A stretch of 64,000 nt of DNA from Panaeolus papilionaceus (GCA_015501605.1 JADNRZ010000014.1:496001-560000); one strand, 5' to 3'. Shown: positions 1-12,961, numbered from the stretch's first letter. The notes: generated by a model from the sequence alone, not told the origin. Made by a program: numbers and translations.

Positions 1-1607
1 ATGGTCATTTGGCGTGAATGTGATCAGTGCCATGTATTGATACCGTGAACCCTCGTTTATCCGTGTCTCATAGCTTAAAGACACGTTACATCGAGTTTGG
101 AGGTGTTCGATAACGGTGCCCATTCTTTTCGAAAATTCTGTCAGATGGGAAGATGAAGCGCCTACTTCTGTGCGCATAACATCAGTATCGAGTGTGGTTT
201 CTAAAACCATATTGACGGTTTCAAGCTTTCGAAAAGTCGAACACCTGGCCAGAATGCAGACCAGACTAGGCCACGGCTCCAGATCCAACTTTTCCTCGAA
301 CCCTTGGACAAGGCGCCCGCGGAGGGTAAGATGGATATGCGCAAGCTCGTTGTCGGAAGGGAATGATGCAAGCAATATTTGTAGGTTTTTCATCAAGGTT
401 CCTTTTTCATTCGACTCTCTCTCGATGAATATCACCCTTAGGTTGTGTAGATGACGGCATACACGCTCCAAGTGCTGATTAGCGTTTAATTCAACGATGA
501 GGGAGCTGGTGAGCCAGTGCTTTCCACGGACTAACTTGCCAGCATCAGTGATCCTGTTATCCAAAAGTTCTTAGACTCGCCTTGAATATTAAGATCCTGT
601 AGCACTATCGTGTCTTCCAACAGCTCCCAAATACCGGCAACACACCTCGTGTTCTCCTCAAACTCTAGAGTTATCGTCCGCAGAAATCTGAACGGTTGTG
701 TTCCAAGTTTCGAGGCCTGGTGGCGGAATATGGTGGAAATCAGGGATAATGATGTTGTATTTCCAAGACCACAGCGGTATGTAAGATTCTTCAATCCAAA
801 TGGAAGTGACGGGGGACTACTGGATAGGGCCTGAGATGGGAGAAGATTGGTCCATAAGAGATAGAGCTCCTCTAGGTTAGGAAAATAGGATAGGACCGAG
901 ATGGGCACGTTCATTTCAATGAGCGAGAGTTTGGTCAGCGAATCTGATCGCTGTAGCGCAGTGGGTGATACCAGACGCCCATCTTCTATGCTGAGGGACT
1001 GCAAGGCAGAACACGCAAAAATTGATAGCGGTAACTGCTTTATGTTCGTCGTATTCAAAATGCAGAGTGTTCCATTCAGGGCTATTTTACCCATAACATT
1101 GCGGCAAAACTGAGCCAATTGCCATTTGGAACAATCAGGGCTTTCAGGCTCTTCCTCTAGATTATCCAAATAGGGATAAAGGACTGTTACTGCATGAAGC
1201 CTGGGAAGTTCGAGAAGAAATTGTTCATGTCGCTGGAGTGCAGTGCTATCCACTTGATCGTCATGGAGCTGAGAAACGTCCAAGTTGATTAATATTCCAC
1301 GTATGAAGTGTGATAGTTCGGGCTTGGTTGCAACCAGCTGGACAAGTGTATTAAGTCGGGTTTTTTTCATTCCAACCAAATCGATTGGGACATTTCGAAG
1401 TAGATGAGTCCTGGCAAGTGCAACGAATGATTTGCTGACAAGGGAAATAGATTGAAGTGAAATGGTTTGTTCAACTGTAAGAGGTGTATCAGACGGTTGC
1501 CACCCAATGACATCCACTATATAATCAAATAGCTCGAGTGGAAGGCTCGGAGTGAGTGTGTCGTTGGGAGCCAGTGGAGTCATTGAGAAAAAGAGGTGTG
1601 GAAGCAC
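1..1607 (-). CDS. F-box protein, family A member 1 (3' end outside window)
   Basis: Probable SCF substrate receptor. Exons are 581..1607 and <1..530; the reading frame is still open at base 1, so the C-terminus lies outside the window. An F-box-like motif (LPLELFDYIVDVIG followed by SLVSKSFVALARTHLL) lies at about residues 24-70. A leucine-rich middle region carries the family signature YFPNLEELYLL, and the second exon carries the family C-terminal domain (LEPWPSLVCIL). The 50-bp intron has a GC donor (GCGAGT) at the exact place and phase (phase 1, after IQG) where the neighbouring paralogue uses GTAAGT; splicing there restores alignment (VRGKHWLTSSL against AKGWLLSSL). The start is at the first Met; Met9, in the context SMTP shared with the neighbour, is an alternative. 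Target and partners are unknown; SCF membership is inferred from the F-box. Confidence 0.8.
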
Positions 1608-1835
1608 GAGTCACATAATCGAACCTAATAATCCTAACACACATCAAGCGACTACCTTATAATTCCCACCAGCGTCAAACCAGCACGGCCAGGATAAGAT
1701 GCCGCGTTACTTACCAACGCAACTCTAAACATTATAGGAGTTTTCCTGAATTTTGAAAAGCTAGTTCAATTAATTCAATACAAGTCGTTACAGTGAACAT
1801 CGCAAAATGTACTTTAGCCGATAGACTACACTCTA

Positions 1836-3531
1836 CTAAAGATCGTCGGAACGCCTACTGAGATCTGTGCCTTCTCGGAGGGATCGTTTGGTACCATTTA
1901 ACTTTGGTTCGTATGTAATCAAGACCCTGTGTTCAACCCGCCAGCCTCCGAGGTTGTTAATCTGGACCTCATAGGTCAGGTTCAAATTGCATGCATGTTG
2001 AAGCTGATCGACAATGGTGTCCATTCTTTTCCGAAAGTTGGCTCCACAGGTAGTCTTTGAGTCTAATCCCAGCGGGTTGTCCCCCCTGTTGACGTCGTAG
2101 AGTGTGTCATCCAACACGAACTCCAGAACTTCAAGTTTTCGAAATTTTGAGCAGGTAGTCAAAACTTGTGTGATGTTGGGCCAGGGTTCCAAGTTGATCC
2201 TGTTTTCGTACCCTCGAACAAAGTACCCAAGGCTAAGATGTATTCCTTTCAGCTCGTTATCGGGAGAAATGGACGCAAATAATGATTGTAGATTTTGCAT
2301 AAAAGATTCGGAATGGGCCTTATCGTCCAGCTCCTCAGAGATGAGCGTTAGGTTGAGGGTGTGTATTTTTCGGAGGACCGAATTTGTGCGTTGGTGGCAG
2401 CAGAGAGAACTCAAGAGCCAGCCCTTCGCCCTATGTACTAATACAACCAGAATCAATACTTTACATTACAGGGATTGCTGATGGAATACATATTCATAAC
2501 TTACCTTGGATGCTAAGAACATGCAACTCCGCTATATTTTCTAAAAGCGTTGTAATACCAGATTCATCGGCAACATCACGGCCGAATATCAGTGTTAGGG
2601 TCTGCAGAAACCTGAACGGCTGTATTTCAAGGACTGAAGTTTGATGATGGAAGAAAGCCGAAATCAGAGTCAGGTCTGTTGTTTCTCCAGAGGCGTGGCG
2701 ATATGTCAGGCTCTTCAATCCAGATGGGGGTGATAGGGGGTTATGGGATCGAGTAATAGGGAGGAGAGTTGTCCATAAAAGGCTGAGCTCCTCCAGATTG
2801 GGGAAATATGTCAAAACTGAGATGGGTACTTCCATGTGGGAGAGTAAGAGTGACTTTAGCGAATCGGAACATTGTAGAGCGATCGCCTGCCCGCTCCGAA
2901 TCGAGAGAGATTGTAAGAGCGGGCACGCAAAAATAGAAGGCGGTAGTTTCTCAACGTTGACCACCTTCAAAAAGCTGAGAGCCCCCCTCAGTGCTAATGA
3001 TTCCATGAGATTGCCGCAAATCGCAAATAAGTTGGAAAAGCCTTGAAATTCGGGCTCCTCCTCCATGCTCTCCTCGATATATGGGTACATCACAGTTATT
3101 GCGTGAAGTTTGGGAAGCTCGACGAGAAAGCTGTTGTAACGCTGCCCCGTCTCGCTATCCAGCCGATCATGATCGTCAAACAGGATGAACTCCAAGTTTA
3201 TTATCACTCCCTGGATGAAATTTGCCAGCGAGGGTTTGGTTTCGATCATCTGAACAAGATTGTGTAGTCGCCCTCTATTTGCCCCAGCCAGTTCGATTCG
3301 CACATTCCGAAGCAAGTGAGTTTTAGCAAGTGCAACGAACGATTTGCTGACAAGGGATATGGATTGCAATGTGTTCGATTGTTCATCTGTAAGGGGAGTA
3401 CCAGGCGGTTGCCGCCCGATGATATTGACTATATGATCATATATTTCGAGTGGGAGAGTAGGGGCGTCTGTGGGGGTACATGGAGTCATGGATGACATCT
3501 TGGAGATGCAAGAGGAAGCCTGATACAGCAC
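1836..3531 (-). CDS. F-box protein, family A member 2
   Basis: Tandem paralogue of the gene downstream of it on the same strand. Exons 2505..3531 and 1836..2437 give 542 residues. The F-box-like segment (LPLEIYDHIVNIIG, then SISLVSKSFVALAKTHLLRNV) is at about residues 26-78, followed by leucine-rich repeats with YFPNLEELSLLWT, and a C-terminal domain in exon 2 (LEPWPNITQVLTTCSKFRKLE). The 67-bp intron is phase 1 with donor GTAAGT and acceptor TTAG; the later AG at 2431 would break the frame. Several N-terminal Met codons precede the F-box, so the exact start is uncertain. By family knowledge an F-box binds Skp1, so a role as a ubiquitin-ligase adaptor is inferred; the substrate is unknown. 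Confidence 0.82.
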
Positions 3532-3736
3532 TCACATCCATATCTTAACTTGAATCAACTCAGGGTCTTAAAATTCCCAGGTACACAGACGATAGGGGGT
3601 CACCATGAGGCACCATGTTGTCAATGCTGAGTCTATGCTATATGGTTTATTAGGGGTGGATGTCTAAGTAGTTTGTAGCTTTTAGTATCTTGGGGGTTAG
3701 TTCCACTGCTTGAATACTGATATTAGGTAAATTCGC

Positions 3737-6700
3737 TTATGCCTTGAGCTCGGTGACAACATCGACACATCGTCCACATAGTTCGTCTTCCTCTGGTCGT
3801 GTATACGTCCAGCAGCGGGGGCATTTGTGCAACGAAGCAGGTCGCACTCGAATAGCGATATCATCATCGGAGCCTAATGTAACAAACAGAGTGAACACCG
3901 ATTGGAGACATAAAAAATAAATGAATGCTAACCTGGGACTTCAACAGTGTGTGAGTGAACCCATGCTGGAGAACTGGTCCCTAGTGAGCCTTCGTCGAGA
4001 ATAACAGCATCAGAAACGATAAACAAAGTCTTAAGGAAGTTTTCTATTTGATCTTGTCAGAACTGGGCACAACCAACAATATTGCAGTCTCTTACCATCG
4101 CGTCTGAGGAGGTCAACAAATTTGTTGTCAAATAGACCATCGGGAATGATGATGTCGACTTCTGCTTCTAAGGCACTTTTGATCTGCCTACGAGGAAATG
4201 GGATCAATACAAAGATAAACATGCTAAATGGAGAGCGTACTTTGCACTGCGCGCTTTCTCCAATAGCACGAGAACATCGCCTCGTAAAGACAACAGCGAG
4301 GCCATGTCTTCAGCGGCTTGAGGATCCTTCCATTCTTCACCCTGACAAAACGTGGTTCTTTAGCACCAAATCCTTCTGACCCGGTGACCTCACCTACCAA
4401 GGGAGTCCAAGGAGTCATGAAAACGGATTTACCATCCCCCTTCCATGTCGCATGAATTTCCTCTGCTAGGTAAGGCAGCACAGGCGCCATGACTCTGGTC
4501 AATGTCTCCAGCGCTTTCTCGAGGACAGTCACGACGGCCCGTCGCTCCACGCTAGCAAGACTGTTGGCGTACAGGCAATCCTTGGTGATGTCAAAGTACA
4601 ATGATGACAAGGTGATGTTGGTAAAGTTGTTCAAAGCATTCATGACTGTCATATAAAGCAGAGGGCATATCAACGAGTATTGCGACATCAGAAAAATAGT
4701 TGCCCACCTTTAGGGAAGTCGTAGGAGCGATAACCTTCCAGAGCGCTTTGTTCAAGACTGTATAGTTCGTTCATCATGTACCTCTCAGCCTGTGGATCGC
4801 ATGAGCAGCGTAACAAATTTGAATAACTTTTCAGCATACCAGACCCATCTCCGATCTATGAACCCTCTCCATGCTCCTCATGGTTTCAGCGTCACCCATA
4901 TTCCCAAGACAGAACCGGGCGGAATTGCGCAACTTTCTGAGAGACTCTACGGCTTGGGAAATGACGGTAGGCCCAATAGACATATCTTTCCAATAGTCAA
5001 CAGATGCAGCCCACATCCTCAAGACATTGATTCCATGGGCGGCATCTTTCTTATTCGTCTGCTGAAACTGATTAGCAGGGTTTCGAGAAAACATACAAAT
5101 AAAAAACAGACCGGTGTGCCATTGATGATAGACATTGGACTGATGATGTTACCCAAGGATTTGCTCATTTTCTTGCCCTTCTCATCTAGTACCATTCCAT
5201 GCGTAATCAACCCAGCGTACGGACTAACCGGCGCATCGTTTGCATCCATAGAGCCGATCGCCGTAAGCAGCTGGCTTTGGAACCAGCCACGATGCTGATC
5301 TGAACCCTCCAAACACATATCAGCGTCGAACTTCCTCGGTGCAACTGGATCCTGTCCACGTCCAACTTCTAGCTCGGAGAGCATGGACCAAGATGTTCCG
5401 CTATCGAACCAGACATCCATGGTATCCTGGCCTTTCATCCAGATTTCAGAGACCGGTTTGGTGTTTCCCCCTGAAACGTATTCTTCTGTCATCAACCAAG
5501 GCGGGACAAAGTCTTCGATGGCACCATCCCACCATGTAACGCCTTTTGTTTCCATCACGTTGATAATATGTCCCAGTGTGGGGCCATCGAGTACAACTTT
5601 GTTGCTTGGGACGTGATAAAGTGCTGGGATGGGTACTCCCCAGACGCGTTGACGTGAGATACACCACTCTGATCTAGATTGGACAAAGGATTCCAACCGA
5701 TTCCGTGCTTCCAAAAATCAACGAAGAAATTTGGGGTTAAGGAGGGCTTTATGCAGAGAGGAAATGGACCTACAATGTTCAGGGAAGAAATTGACTTCCT
5801 TGAGAGCATCCAGGGCGTTGCCTTTTATCCTCTCCAAGTCAGCAAACCATTGCGAAGTTGCACTGACGAACACGTCAATATCTTTTTCAGGAGGATGAGT
5901 GAAGAGGGCGTTTACATCACAACAACAGGCTTTTTCGTCTTCCAGTCATAAGGATAACGATGTTGAATTCGCTGAACCTTAATGATACTACCGTTCTGTT
6001 GCAGGAGAGCGACCATAGCCTTATTTCCTTTCCCCAAGATATCCTTACCCTCCAATTGTTCCGCGGCTTCTTTTCCAATAACTTCAGAGATCTCCGAGGA
6101 GAATTGACCCTCTTTGTTGACATGGCAGATCATACCGCCTGTGCCTGTTCCTGAAAGCAGTCCATTGGAACGGAATGTGAGATAGTCTTCTGCTCCATGT
6201 GCTGGTGCACAGTGAACAAGACCAGTTCCGGACTGAGACGTGACATGAGATGCATGTACAATAGGAAGTGATCGCGAAAGAGTTGAGGTACGGAAAATGG
6301 GTTCATATGTGCAGCCAACGAGATCAGAGCCTGGATACATTGTTAGGCTTAGACTGGGTGAAGTTATGAATACACGCACCTACGAACGAGCATATTGTTT
6401 CAACAGAACCGAGAATGCTTTGGAGAGCCTCTTTCCGCTCTGTTGCGATTACAAACAGTCGACCAGCATGCTCGAGATTCTCGTCCGTGGCCTTCACGAT
6501 TTCGTATGTGAGTTCTTGATGAACGGCAATGCCCTACACACCGAGATGAACTTAGCAACAGAGATTTCGCATAATTACTTGCGCTTACCATATTCGCAGT
6601 TAATGTCCATGGTGTTGTAGTCCATACCAAAAGTTGAGCATTAGAAATGCCGTCCAATTCCTTCTGAATGACGGGGTTACTTTGCTTGAGTCGTTCCAAC

Positions 6701-7803
6701 GGAAGGTTGAATTGAACATAAACGGAATCTGAGTTATGATTTTCAACATATTCCAGCTCTGCCTCCGCCAACGCGGAACGAGAAGACGGGGAGTAGTAAA
6801 CTGGTCGATGCTGGCGATAAATTAGACCTACGGGGAGTCAATAAAAAGAAGACGGACACAATTTTACATTCGCCTCACCTTTTTCAACCATCTTTTGGAA
6901 AATCCGAAGCTGCCGTATGGTATAATGCGAGTCTGAAAGCACGAACGATAAAATATAAGTATCTCCATAACATTACAATGTGATATTGCGACTTGCCCAA
7001 AGTCCGATATGTATCCTCACTTGAATCCCAATTAGCCATAATGCCCATGGTACGAAATTGCGCTTTCTGGGAGTCTATTTCACGCAGAGCTGTTTTACGG
7101 GCTGCTTCTCGAATAACAAGGGGAGAGGTTTTTAGTGGGTCCATCTAAGTTCCCCGTCAACACACGCCATGCAAACAACTGAAGCTGGATTCGTACATCG
7201 AGGTCCTTCATGGCCTTGTTCTCAATCGGCAATCCATGGCAATCCCATCCTGGAACATAACTGTGGGGTCGTTTTAGAATAGTTCCGAATACTGAAGATA
7301 AATGACCATACTGAACTCGCCGACCTTGCGAGACGTGAAAACGATTGATAATATCCTTGATGATTTTATTCAACGCGTGTCCTGAATGGCATTGGCCAGA
7401 TTAGACTTTGTCCACGCAAGCAGAATCACCCAGCGTACCCATATGGAGGTCACCATTCGCGTACGGTGGGCCATCATGGAACACGAACAAAGGACCTTTT
7501 GCATTCTTCCACTAATTCCCGTTCCAGCAAAGGTGAGCAGCATGCCTAACCACGTCTGGTCTGGTAACGTACCTGCCACTTGTACAGCTCGTCGCACGAA
7601 AGTTTCTGATAAGCCACATCCACTTCCTTGGGGTCTCTACGAAGCGGGAAAGAAGTCCGGGGAAGAGCAAGGGTGTCACTAAAGTTTGGAGGTTTGGACG
7701 GTGCTGTGGTGTTGCTGGAGGAAAGATAACGTGAGAGAACTTGTTTTCTCGTGGTACATCGAGCACCGGTGATGCACCACACCCCGACTGGCCGGAGTAC
7801 CAT
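3737..7803 (-). CDS. ISM1: Isoleucyl-tRNA synthetase, mitochondrial (18 exons)
   Basis: Class I synthetase charging tRNA-Ile in mitochondria; 1,041 residues. Exons: 7573..7803, 7439..7511, 7312..7381, 7197..7260, 6997..7144, 6879..6932, 6589..6827, 6380..6533, 5916..6330, 5774..5862, 5112..5707, 4840..5061, 4708..4789, 4398..4645, 4241..4341, 4096..4187, 3933..4043, 3737..3873. All junctions keep frame. The N-terminus ([10 protein letters not shown], many Arg and Ser, few acids) looks like a matrix presequence. [18 protein letters not shown] holds the HIGH-type motif, split by an intron. [10 protein letters not shown], the editing-domain motif [26 protein letters not shown] ([10 protein letters not shown]) and a C-terminal zinc knuckle (CPRCW, then LCGRC) are present. 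Length fits yeast ISM1 (about 1,000). One intron (6933..6996) has a GC donor. The bacterial-like motif set and presequence argue against the cytosolic enzyme. Confidence 0.96.
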
Positions 7804-8096
7804 GACGGGTCGGCAACAAGGTCGTGGATGGTGTTCAAGGAGATTTTTCCTGCGACGCGACAGTAGCCATTACCATAGACGGAGATATTTACTCAAAAAG
7901 GCAATTTTGCAAGTCTGTAGCTGGATTTCTTCCGAACATTGCCGTTTGGAATCTGTATGGGCTTGTTGGATAACCCAGTTTCTTGCATTACTCTGAGAGG
8001 GAAGGGTCATTTCTATTACATGTTATAGTGTTATACGCTGTAATTATATAGCGACATCTAAAAATATTACGGGGGTAGGGATAAATAAGGGGAACT

Positions 8097-9530
8097 TTAA
8101 ACTGACGAGAAATACGCAGAAAGACCGTCGTAAACGACAAAAATGATCCCACTGCTTGGTATTGCTCGAGCGACAGTCATACCACAGCCAGCATATAGGC
8201 CTTTGATGCCATGTCTTACCCACATCCTTCTAAATGTACCGATAAATGTGCTTGCAGGTTTTGGACCAGCTGTTTTGGGTCTCAACTCTGCCTCCGTTTG
8301 AATTGCACTTTTTATCGTATCAGCTGGGTAGAAGAGCAAAGCACCAAGAGCCCCTGCAACTGCCCCTGAGATAGCGGATTCCCAGGGTAACAGCTCCGTA
8401 TTCGAAATTGTGCGTGGTACCCGGTATGTGGTACCATTGACGATGCGAAAGGTGTCAGGGTCCTGCTGAATTCGACGAGTCACAAACCGACGGGCCACCC
8501 ATTCTTTGGCTACGAACCAAGCGGCACTTCCACCCGTTTCTCGTAAGATTGTGCCAGTATGACCCAGCCAAAGGCCACGAACTCCAGTCGAATTTATGAC
8601 AGAACGTATGATGGCCATTGAACCAGGCGGTTTGGCTGCCTCAAATGAGTGTGGTAGAGTGATTGTTCTATGAGCATAATTATGAACGAATGAACGACCA
8701 CCAGGGTGAGTTGATTCCAGCTTGGAAGGCGTGTTATGGGACGTCGACATGAAAAATGGGTTGCTGGTCCTAGTTGGGATTCGACCAGGAGCGGGCGTTG
8801 AAAATTTTGGGGGAGGGTGGAAATTCATCATTTGAACTTGCATTCGGCACTTGACAAGTTCAATGGGCGTTCTGTGGTCGGGTTAATACGAGATACTTGA
8901 ATGTAAAATCTTAAATCTCCTTACAGGACAAAGCTTGCCACAAATCCCGCACCTGCAGCTGCGATGCCGGTTTGAAGCATAGACAATGGCTCCGAGGATG
9001 ATTTTTGGTAGTTAAAGTGACCGGAAAGCTTTCTGATAACGCGTTGAAAAGAAGTATAGGCCACAAAAAGCGTAGCCGTTTCTGCCATGGAGCCGGCAAG
9101 AGGCGCAGGGATTCCCTACAAGATATCGTTGACTCAGTCATTCAATTTTAGCAATCCTATGATAAACCTACTCGGTACAACCCTCTGAAACCTTCATCCC
9201 TCCACGTTTGCATTAAACAATGCAATGGCCCATTGAAACGCGTCGCCTGAGAGGAAGAGGGTGCTAGTAGTTGCGCCTGGAGGCGCACTTTGGCCAGATC
9301 GAAAGGGTATTCCACCACCTCAGAGACCATTCCGGCCGCCTAAACAATAGCACACCATCGTTGAAATAAAGTGAACCGAAGAAAAAGCTAAAACAACTTA
9401 CACTTCCTATAAGAATTTCTTTGGCCGCATCTCTAACTGTAAGCTCTCGTTCTTCGTCGTCCAAAAGCACATCGGTGTGGGGTGTAGAGACTTTCGAAGC
9501 AACGGCATCCCCAGTGTGGGTAGCTATCAT
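8097..9530 (-). CDS. ORT1: Mitochondrial ornithine carrier (ORT1/ARG11 family)
   Basis: Inner-membrane SLC25 carrier, expected to exchange matrix ornithine for cytosolic substrate in arginine synthesis. Exons 9402..9530, 9172..9339, 8925..9115 and 8097..8871 give 420 residues. Three carrier repeats are visible by their signatures: YPFDLAKVRLQ, TPIELVKCRMQ and YPADTIKSAIQTE. The second and third match the yeast Ort1 forms (TPVELVKC, FPADTVKSVMQTE), as does ILRETGGSAAWF in the second repeat, which is why the ornithine subfamily is chosen over other carriers. It is longer than the usual roughly 300 residues because of a hydrophilic N-terminus (about 35 residues) and a proline-rich loop of about 50 residues after the second signature. 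It lies upstream of the IleRS gene on the same strand and diverges from the F-box remnant at 9776 across about 245 bp. Confidence 0.92.
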
Positions 9531-9775
9531 AATATAACGTGAAAAATACTCCAGAGAGACAGCAGAACTCTAAAGCCCCATAACGCAGCTGTATGACCAC
9601 AAGTTTTAAGAGCAGAGCGGCGTGAGGTTTGCGGACAAGTCGCGACGGACGGCAGCAAGCCGAGGGAAAATTGATGGCTACTAAATTTAGAGCAATTGCC
9701 GTTGATGTTGCGTCTTGTTCCCGATCTCTATCATCTGCACTGTACATGTCATTGTCAAACTCAAAACCAGACTCA

Positions 9776-11439
9776 ATGGCGGACATACCGGCCGGCGGTG
9801 AGCTCGATATACGCAATCCCGTTTTACCATTGGAAATATTGGAGAAAATCATTGACAGTGTATGTCAGTTACCCCAGCATGATCCTTCCACAGGAGAGAT
9901 GGCAACCTTCAATCAATGTGCCCTGGTTTGCCAGAATTTTCTGCCAATTTCACGTCGCAGTGTGTAAGCACGCCAACGCGCACTTACCACCATCAACCGC
10001 CATTTCCGCTTATCACTTCGGTAGCATTACAACTTGTAGATACATTCGGGATTCCGCGCCCTCGTTGCTCTCCCTCTTACTTACGAGCAACGAAGGTGCG
10101 CTAGATTACTCTGACTGTAATCTCTCTTACTTACGAGCAACGAAGGATATCTTTTGACCCCGTCTTAGACCGTACTGAGTGAGGGTGCCGAAACCGACAC
10201 CCTTTCACAGTGCCTTCAAGTGTTTGCAAGTACAATTTCACGGGGAAGGTTCTGGGTGTCGCCTTGTCGGGCTTGGCCAGATTCTCCAACATGGAAACAA
10301 TATCGCACCTTACATTCGAGAGCTCCACGTCAACCTACTTGAATACACAAGAATATCTAGCGTCACAGAAGCCGAACTTAACCAGTGCGCTAAGCATATT
10401 TTGGGTTTTCCAAAGGTTCAATCCATTGTATTTAATGATGGAATCACTGTCCATTGGACTGGGATTGTGTTACACCGCCATTCACTTTGTAGCTTCGTCG
10501 AGGACTTCTGCGGCGACCTCATCAAATCGTATTCGTCTAGAGGGACCTTAAAGTCTCTAGTGATGATACACGCCCGATTATACGATCTGCCATTTCAGGA
10601 AATACTTGCATATCACTCCCTCACCAACCTTCATTTTTTCACTACACAGCTACAGTCGTCCCACCCAGCTGGAATTACGGCCCCGTATCTACAGCGCCTG
10701 ACACTCGATTGCTTCAGAAAATCGAAACTCCTCTCTTGCATTTCCCCCTTCTCCAACTTACAAGAATTATCTCTCAATACCGTCGTTTTCTCCTGCGGAA
10801 GCGCACTTGGATCTCAAAGCAATATCCCACATGTCCAACTAAAAGTCCTCTCAGTCCGGTCTGATGATCCGTCAGAAACATATCCAATGACACTCGATTT
10901 TCTTGTGCGAGTTGCTGGTCAGAGAGCGAAAATGACGCGCTTGCCTTGGGTCGTGGACCATGCAGCGCGTTTCTACCAAGACTCGGAGGTAATAGCGTCG
11001 ATTGTAGATGCTTTACCACACCTTCGTCAGTTGGCTCTGGAAGGTGCATATAAAATCTCGGTTGTCCCCAATACACTTTCACTCACGACCATGATTTATG
11101 ACATCAACAAACCAGTTGCTCTACCAAATTATGATCACCTTGCCAGTGAGAAACAAATCCTTTCATTTGGTGACTTGGACCTCGAAAGGCATATGCGTTC
11201 CTACCTCCCTAACCTCGACCATTTTTACCTCACATTCTGGCCGGTCTGTCTAGGGAAAGGAAGTGTGCCGTTGATGATCAACTTTTTAACATCTATTGCC
11301 TGTCAGGCATTCACTCACAACTCGACTGCCCCTTAGCGAGGAAGAAAAAAGTGCCCTATTAACGAAGTCGTTACAGCGAATAAATATACCAGATTCTCCT
11401 GTTCATTTTTGCGGGACAGATATTACAGATGTACACTGA
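9776..11439 (+). pseudogene. F-box/LRR gene, probably decayed
   Basis: From 9776 the frame encodes MADIPAGGELDIRNPV and an F-box (LPLEILEKIIDSVC ... CALVCQNFLPISRRSV). It then meets a stop at 9965, while the expected continuation (CKHANAHLPPSTA) follows in the next frame. A leucine-rich body is open from about 10210 to 11336 (CLQVQFHGEG, YIRELHVNLLEY, LTNLHFFTTQL). The likely end (SEEEKSALLTKSLQRINI to a stop at 11437-11439) is in yet another frame. No set of normal-length introns rejoins all pieces: one junction would need a 32-bp intron (10179-10210), and shifts near 11300-11335 have no splice signals. An upstream in-frame Met at 9746 is an alternative start. This is a second F-box family, distinct from the eight family A paralogues. 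Either a pseudogene or a gene with unusual splicing; decay is favoured. Confidence 0.6.
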
Positions 11440-12003
11440 CAGCCCCCAAAGAAATCCGTATGAACTTGAGGGGACCGTTACAGTAGACTTTTGCGGGTTT
11501 TGCGTTGTCAGCTTCTACCATGTCTATTCGAGTTGTCCCGTGTGCGACGGGTGCCGTGAGTATTATTGTTAACTGACCAGCTTGATTCAGCGACACTGGC
11601 ACTACTTATGTATCGATTGACTTCCACCTCGAAGTAACTTGCCATTGAACTACGCCTTGCGTTCAGAAGGTATTCCCATAAAGGGCAATGATCAATCGTC
11701 GACCGCGCAGTCTTCGCGAAACATACTTATCTGAATAGCGTCGCGGTATAGTAGGCGCTAGAAGGTACTGATTTACACATACGCAAAGGAATCAGATCGA
11801 CGTTGAATACAATATCTTATGTCCTATAAATACATTGAAAAATAAATACTATATGGCTACATCTATCTGTCATGATGTCGTGAAATGTGTGAGATGCAAT
11901 GATGACCAATGAGGGCTCGTATCGTCGTAAAATAAGTTAATAAATTAAATAAATCAGTCGTCATGATTCGTAGCGTCTCCAACGGAGGCCGCAAACAAGC
12001 ACA
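11440..12003. other. Intergenic, no gene seen
   Basis: Lies between the end of the F-box remnant and the 3' end of the first zinc-finger gene. There is no frame longer than about 60 codons with protein-like composition; the stretch near 11820-11950 is AT-rich and probably contains the 3' UTR of the minus-strand zinc-finger gene. Confidence 0.5.
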
Positions 12004-12961
12004 CTACCTGGAGCACTGGTGACGGGTTGGCAAGGAGGAGCAAACGGAGGAAAAGTCGCAGTGTTGACAAAATGAAATGTGGAGGTCGAGGTGTGATCTG
12101 ACATGGTCTAATAAATGCTGTCAGAGGTAAGCCACACATCGGTAGACAAGAAAACCCACTGGCTAAATTGTGCTTCATCGTAAATGTATTATTGCACCAT
12201 AGGCAAAAATACAGACGAGCTGATCCTCCACTCTTTCTTTTATCTTTGGACCGCTCTTGGTGGCTGGGACTGGTGATGAGGGGACGATAGCCACACACCC
12301 AGGTTTGTAGGTCTGAGCTGAGGGACTGTATGTATGTGTTCAGTACCTGCAGCTGCAATGCAGTGTTTGAGGCAGTCAGACGCTCGTCGTGGCACGAGAC
12401 TTGAGTATCTCCCATGATGTTGACAATCCTTCCTGCAACTTCGGAGTAGCGACAATCCACTGCTCGATTGATTCGCTCCAACTGCAAGGCACTCGGCCTC
12501 GAGAGTCCTGATCGGAATTGACTTTGAGGTTGAGCGGGATGCGTTCCAGATATGCGAGAAATCCGCGGAGGCCCTGAACTGATACTCCCTGGGGAGATGC
12601 TGCGACGCAAATCTTCATGCACCTCATAATTAGCGCCATGCTCCAGGCCGCTACCCATTGATAAGTGCCTCTGTCCTGAATGCACCATGTGGTTTACAGC
12701 ATCAAGACCTACACACTTGTTAGATATACTCCATCTGGAAGAAGAAGGCGTACCTTGCATCTGCATGAAAGGCATCGCTTCAAGCTGATATGTACCCCGA
12801 GTATTTTGGTAATCCGATATCCCGGGATACGAATTGTCTAAATTGAATGCTGTTTCGCCCACCTGTGGCTCCTGAGTCCAGCTATGGGGCAGGCTATCGT
12901 ATGCATAGCTAGCAAGTGGCTGGCTCCAGTCAATGTGGCCGTTATAGTCTACAGGAAACAT
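12004..12961 (-). CDS. Tandem zinc-finger protein, paralogue A
   Basis: Probable nucleic-acid-binding protein of 301 residues, exons 12160..12961 and 12004..12107. About 170 residues of low-complexity, Ser/Pro/Gln-rich N-terminus are followed by a predicted helical block (RAVDCRYSEVAGRIVNIMGD ... LNTYIQSLSSDLQTWV) and a basic linker (ERSKDKRKSGG). Two fingers end the protein: a C2H2 finger, C-x2-C-x12-H-x3-H (CLWCNNTFTMKHNLANHVRSH with the intron inside it, after NLA), then a C-x2-C-x12-H-x1-C finger (FCQHCDFSSVC ... RHQC). The 52-bp intron sits at the same codon and phase in all three paralogues. A 45-bp in-frame intron-like segment around aa 69-83 could also be removed. The function is not known; regulation of transcription is an inference from the fingers. 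Confidence 0.75.

Noticed and set aside
2430..2438. AG at 2431-2432 as acceptor of F-box member 2
   Set aside because: It would shift the frame; the AG at 2438-2439 keeps phase and aligns with the tandem paralogue.
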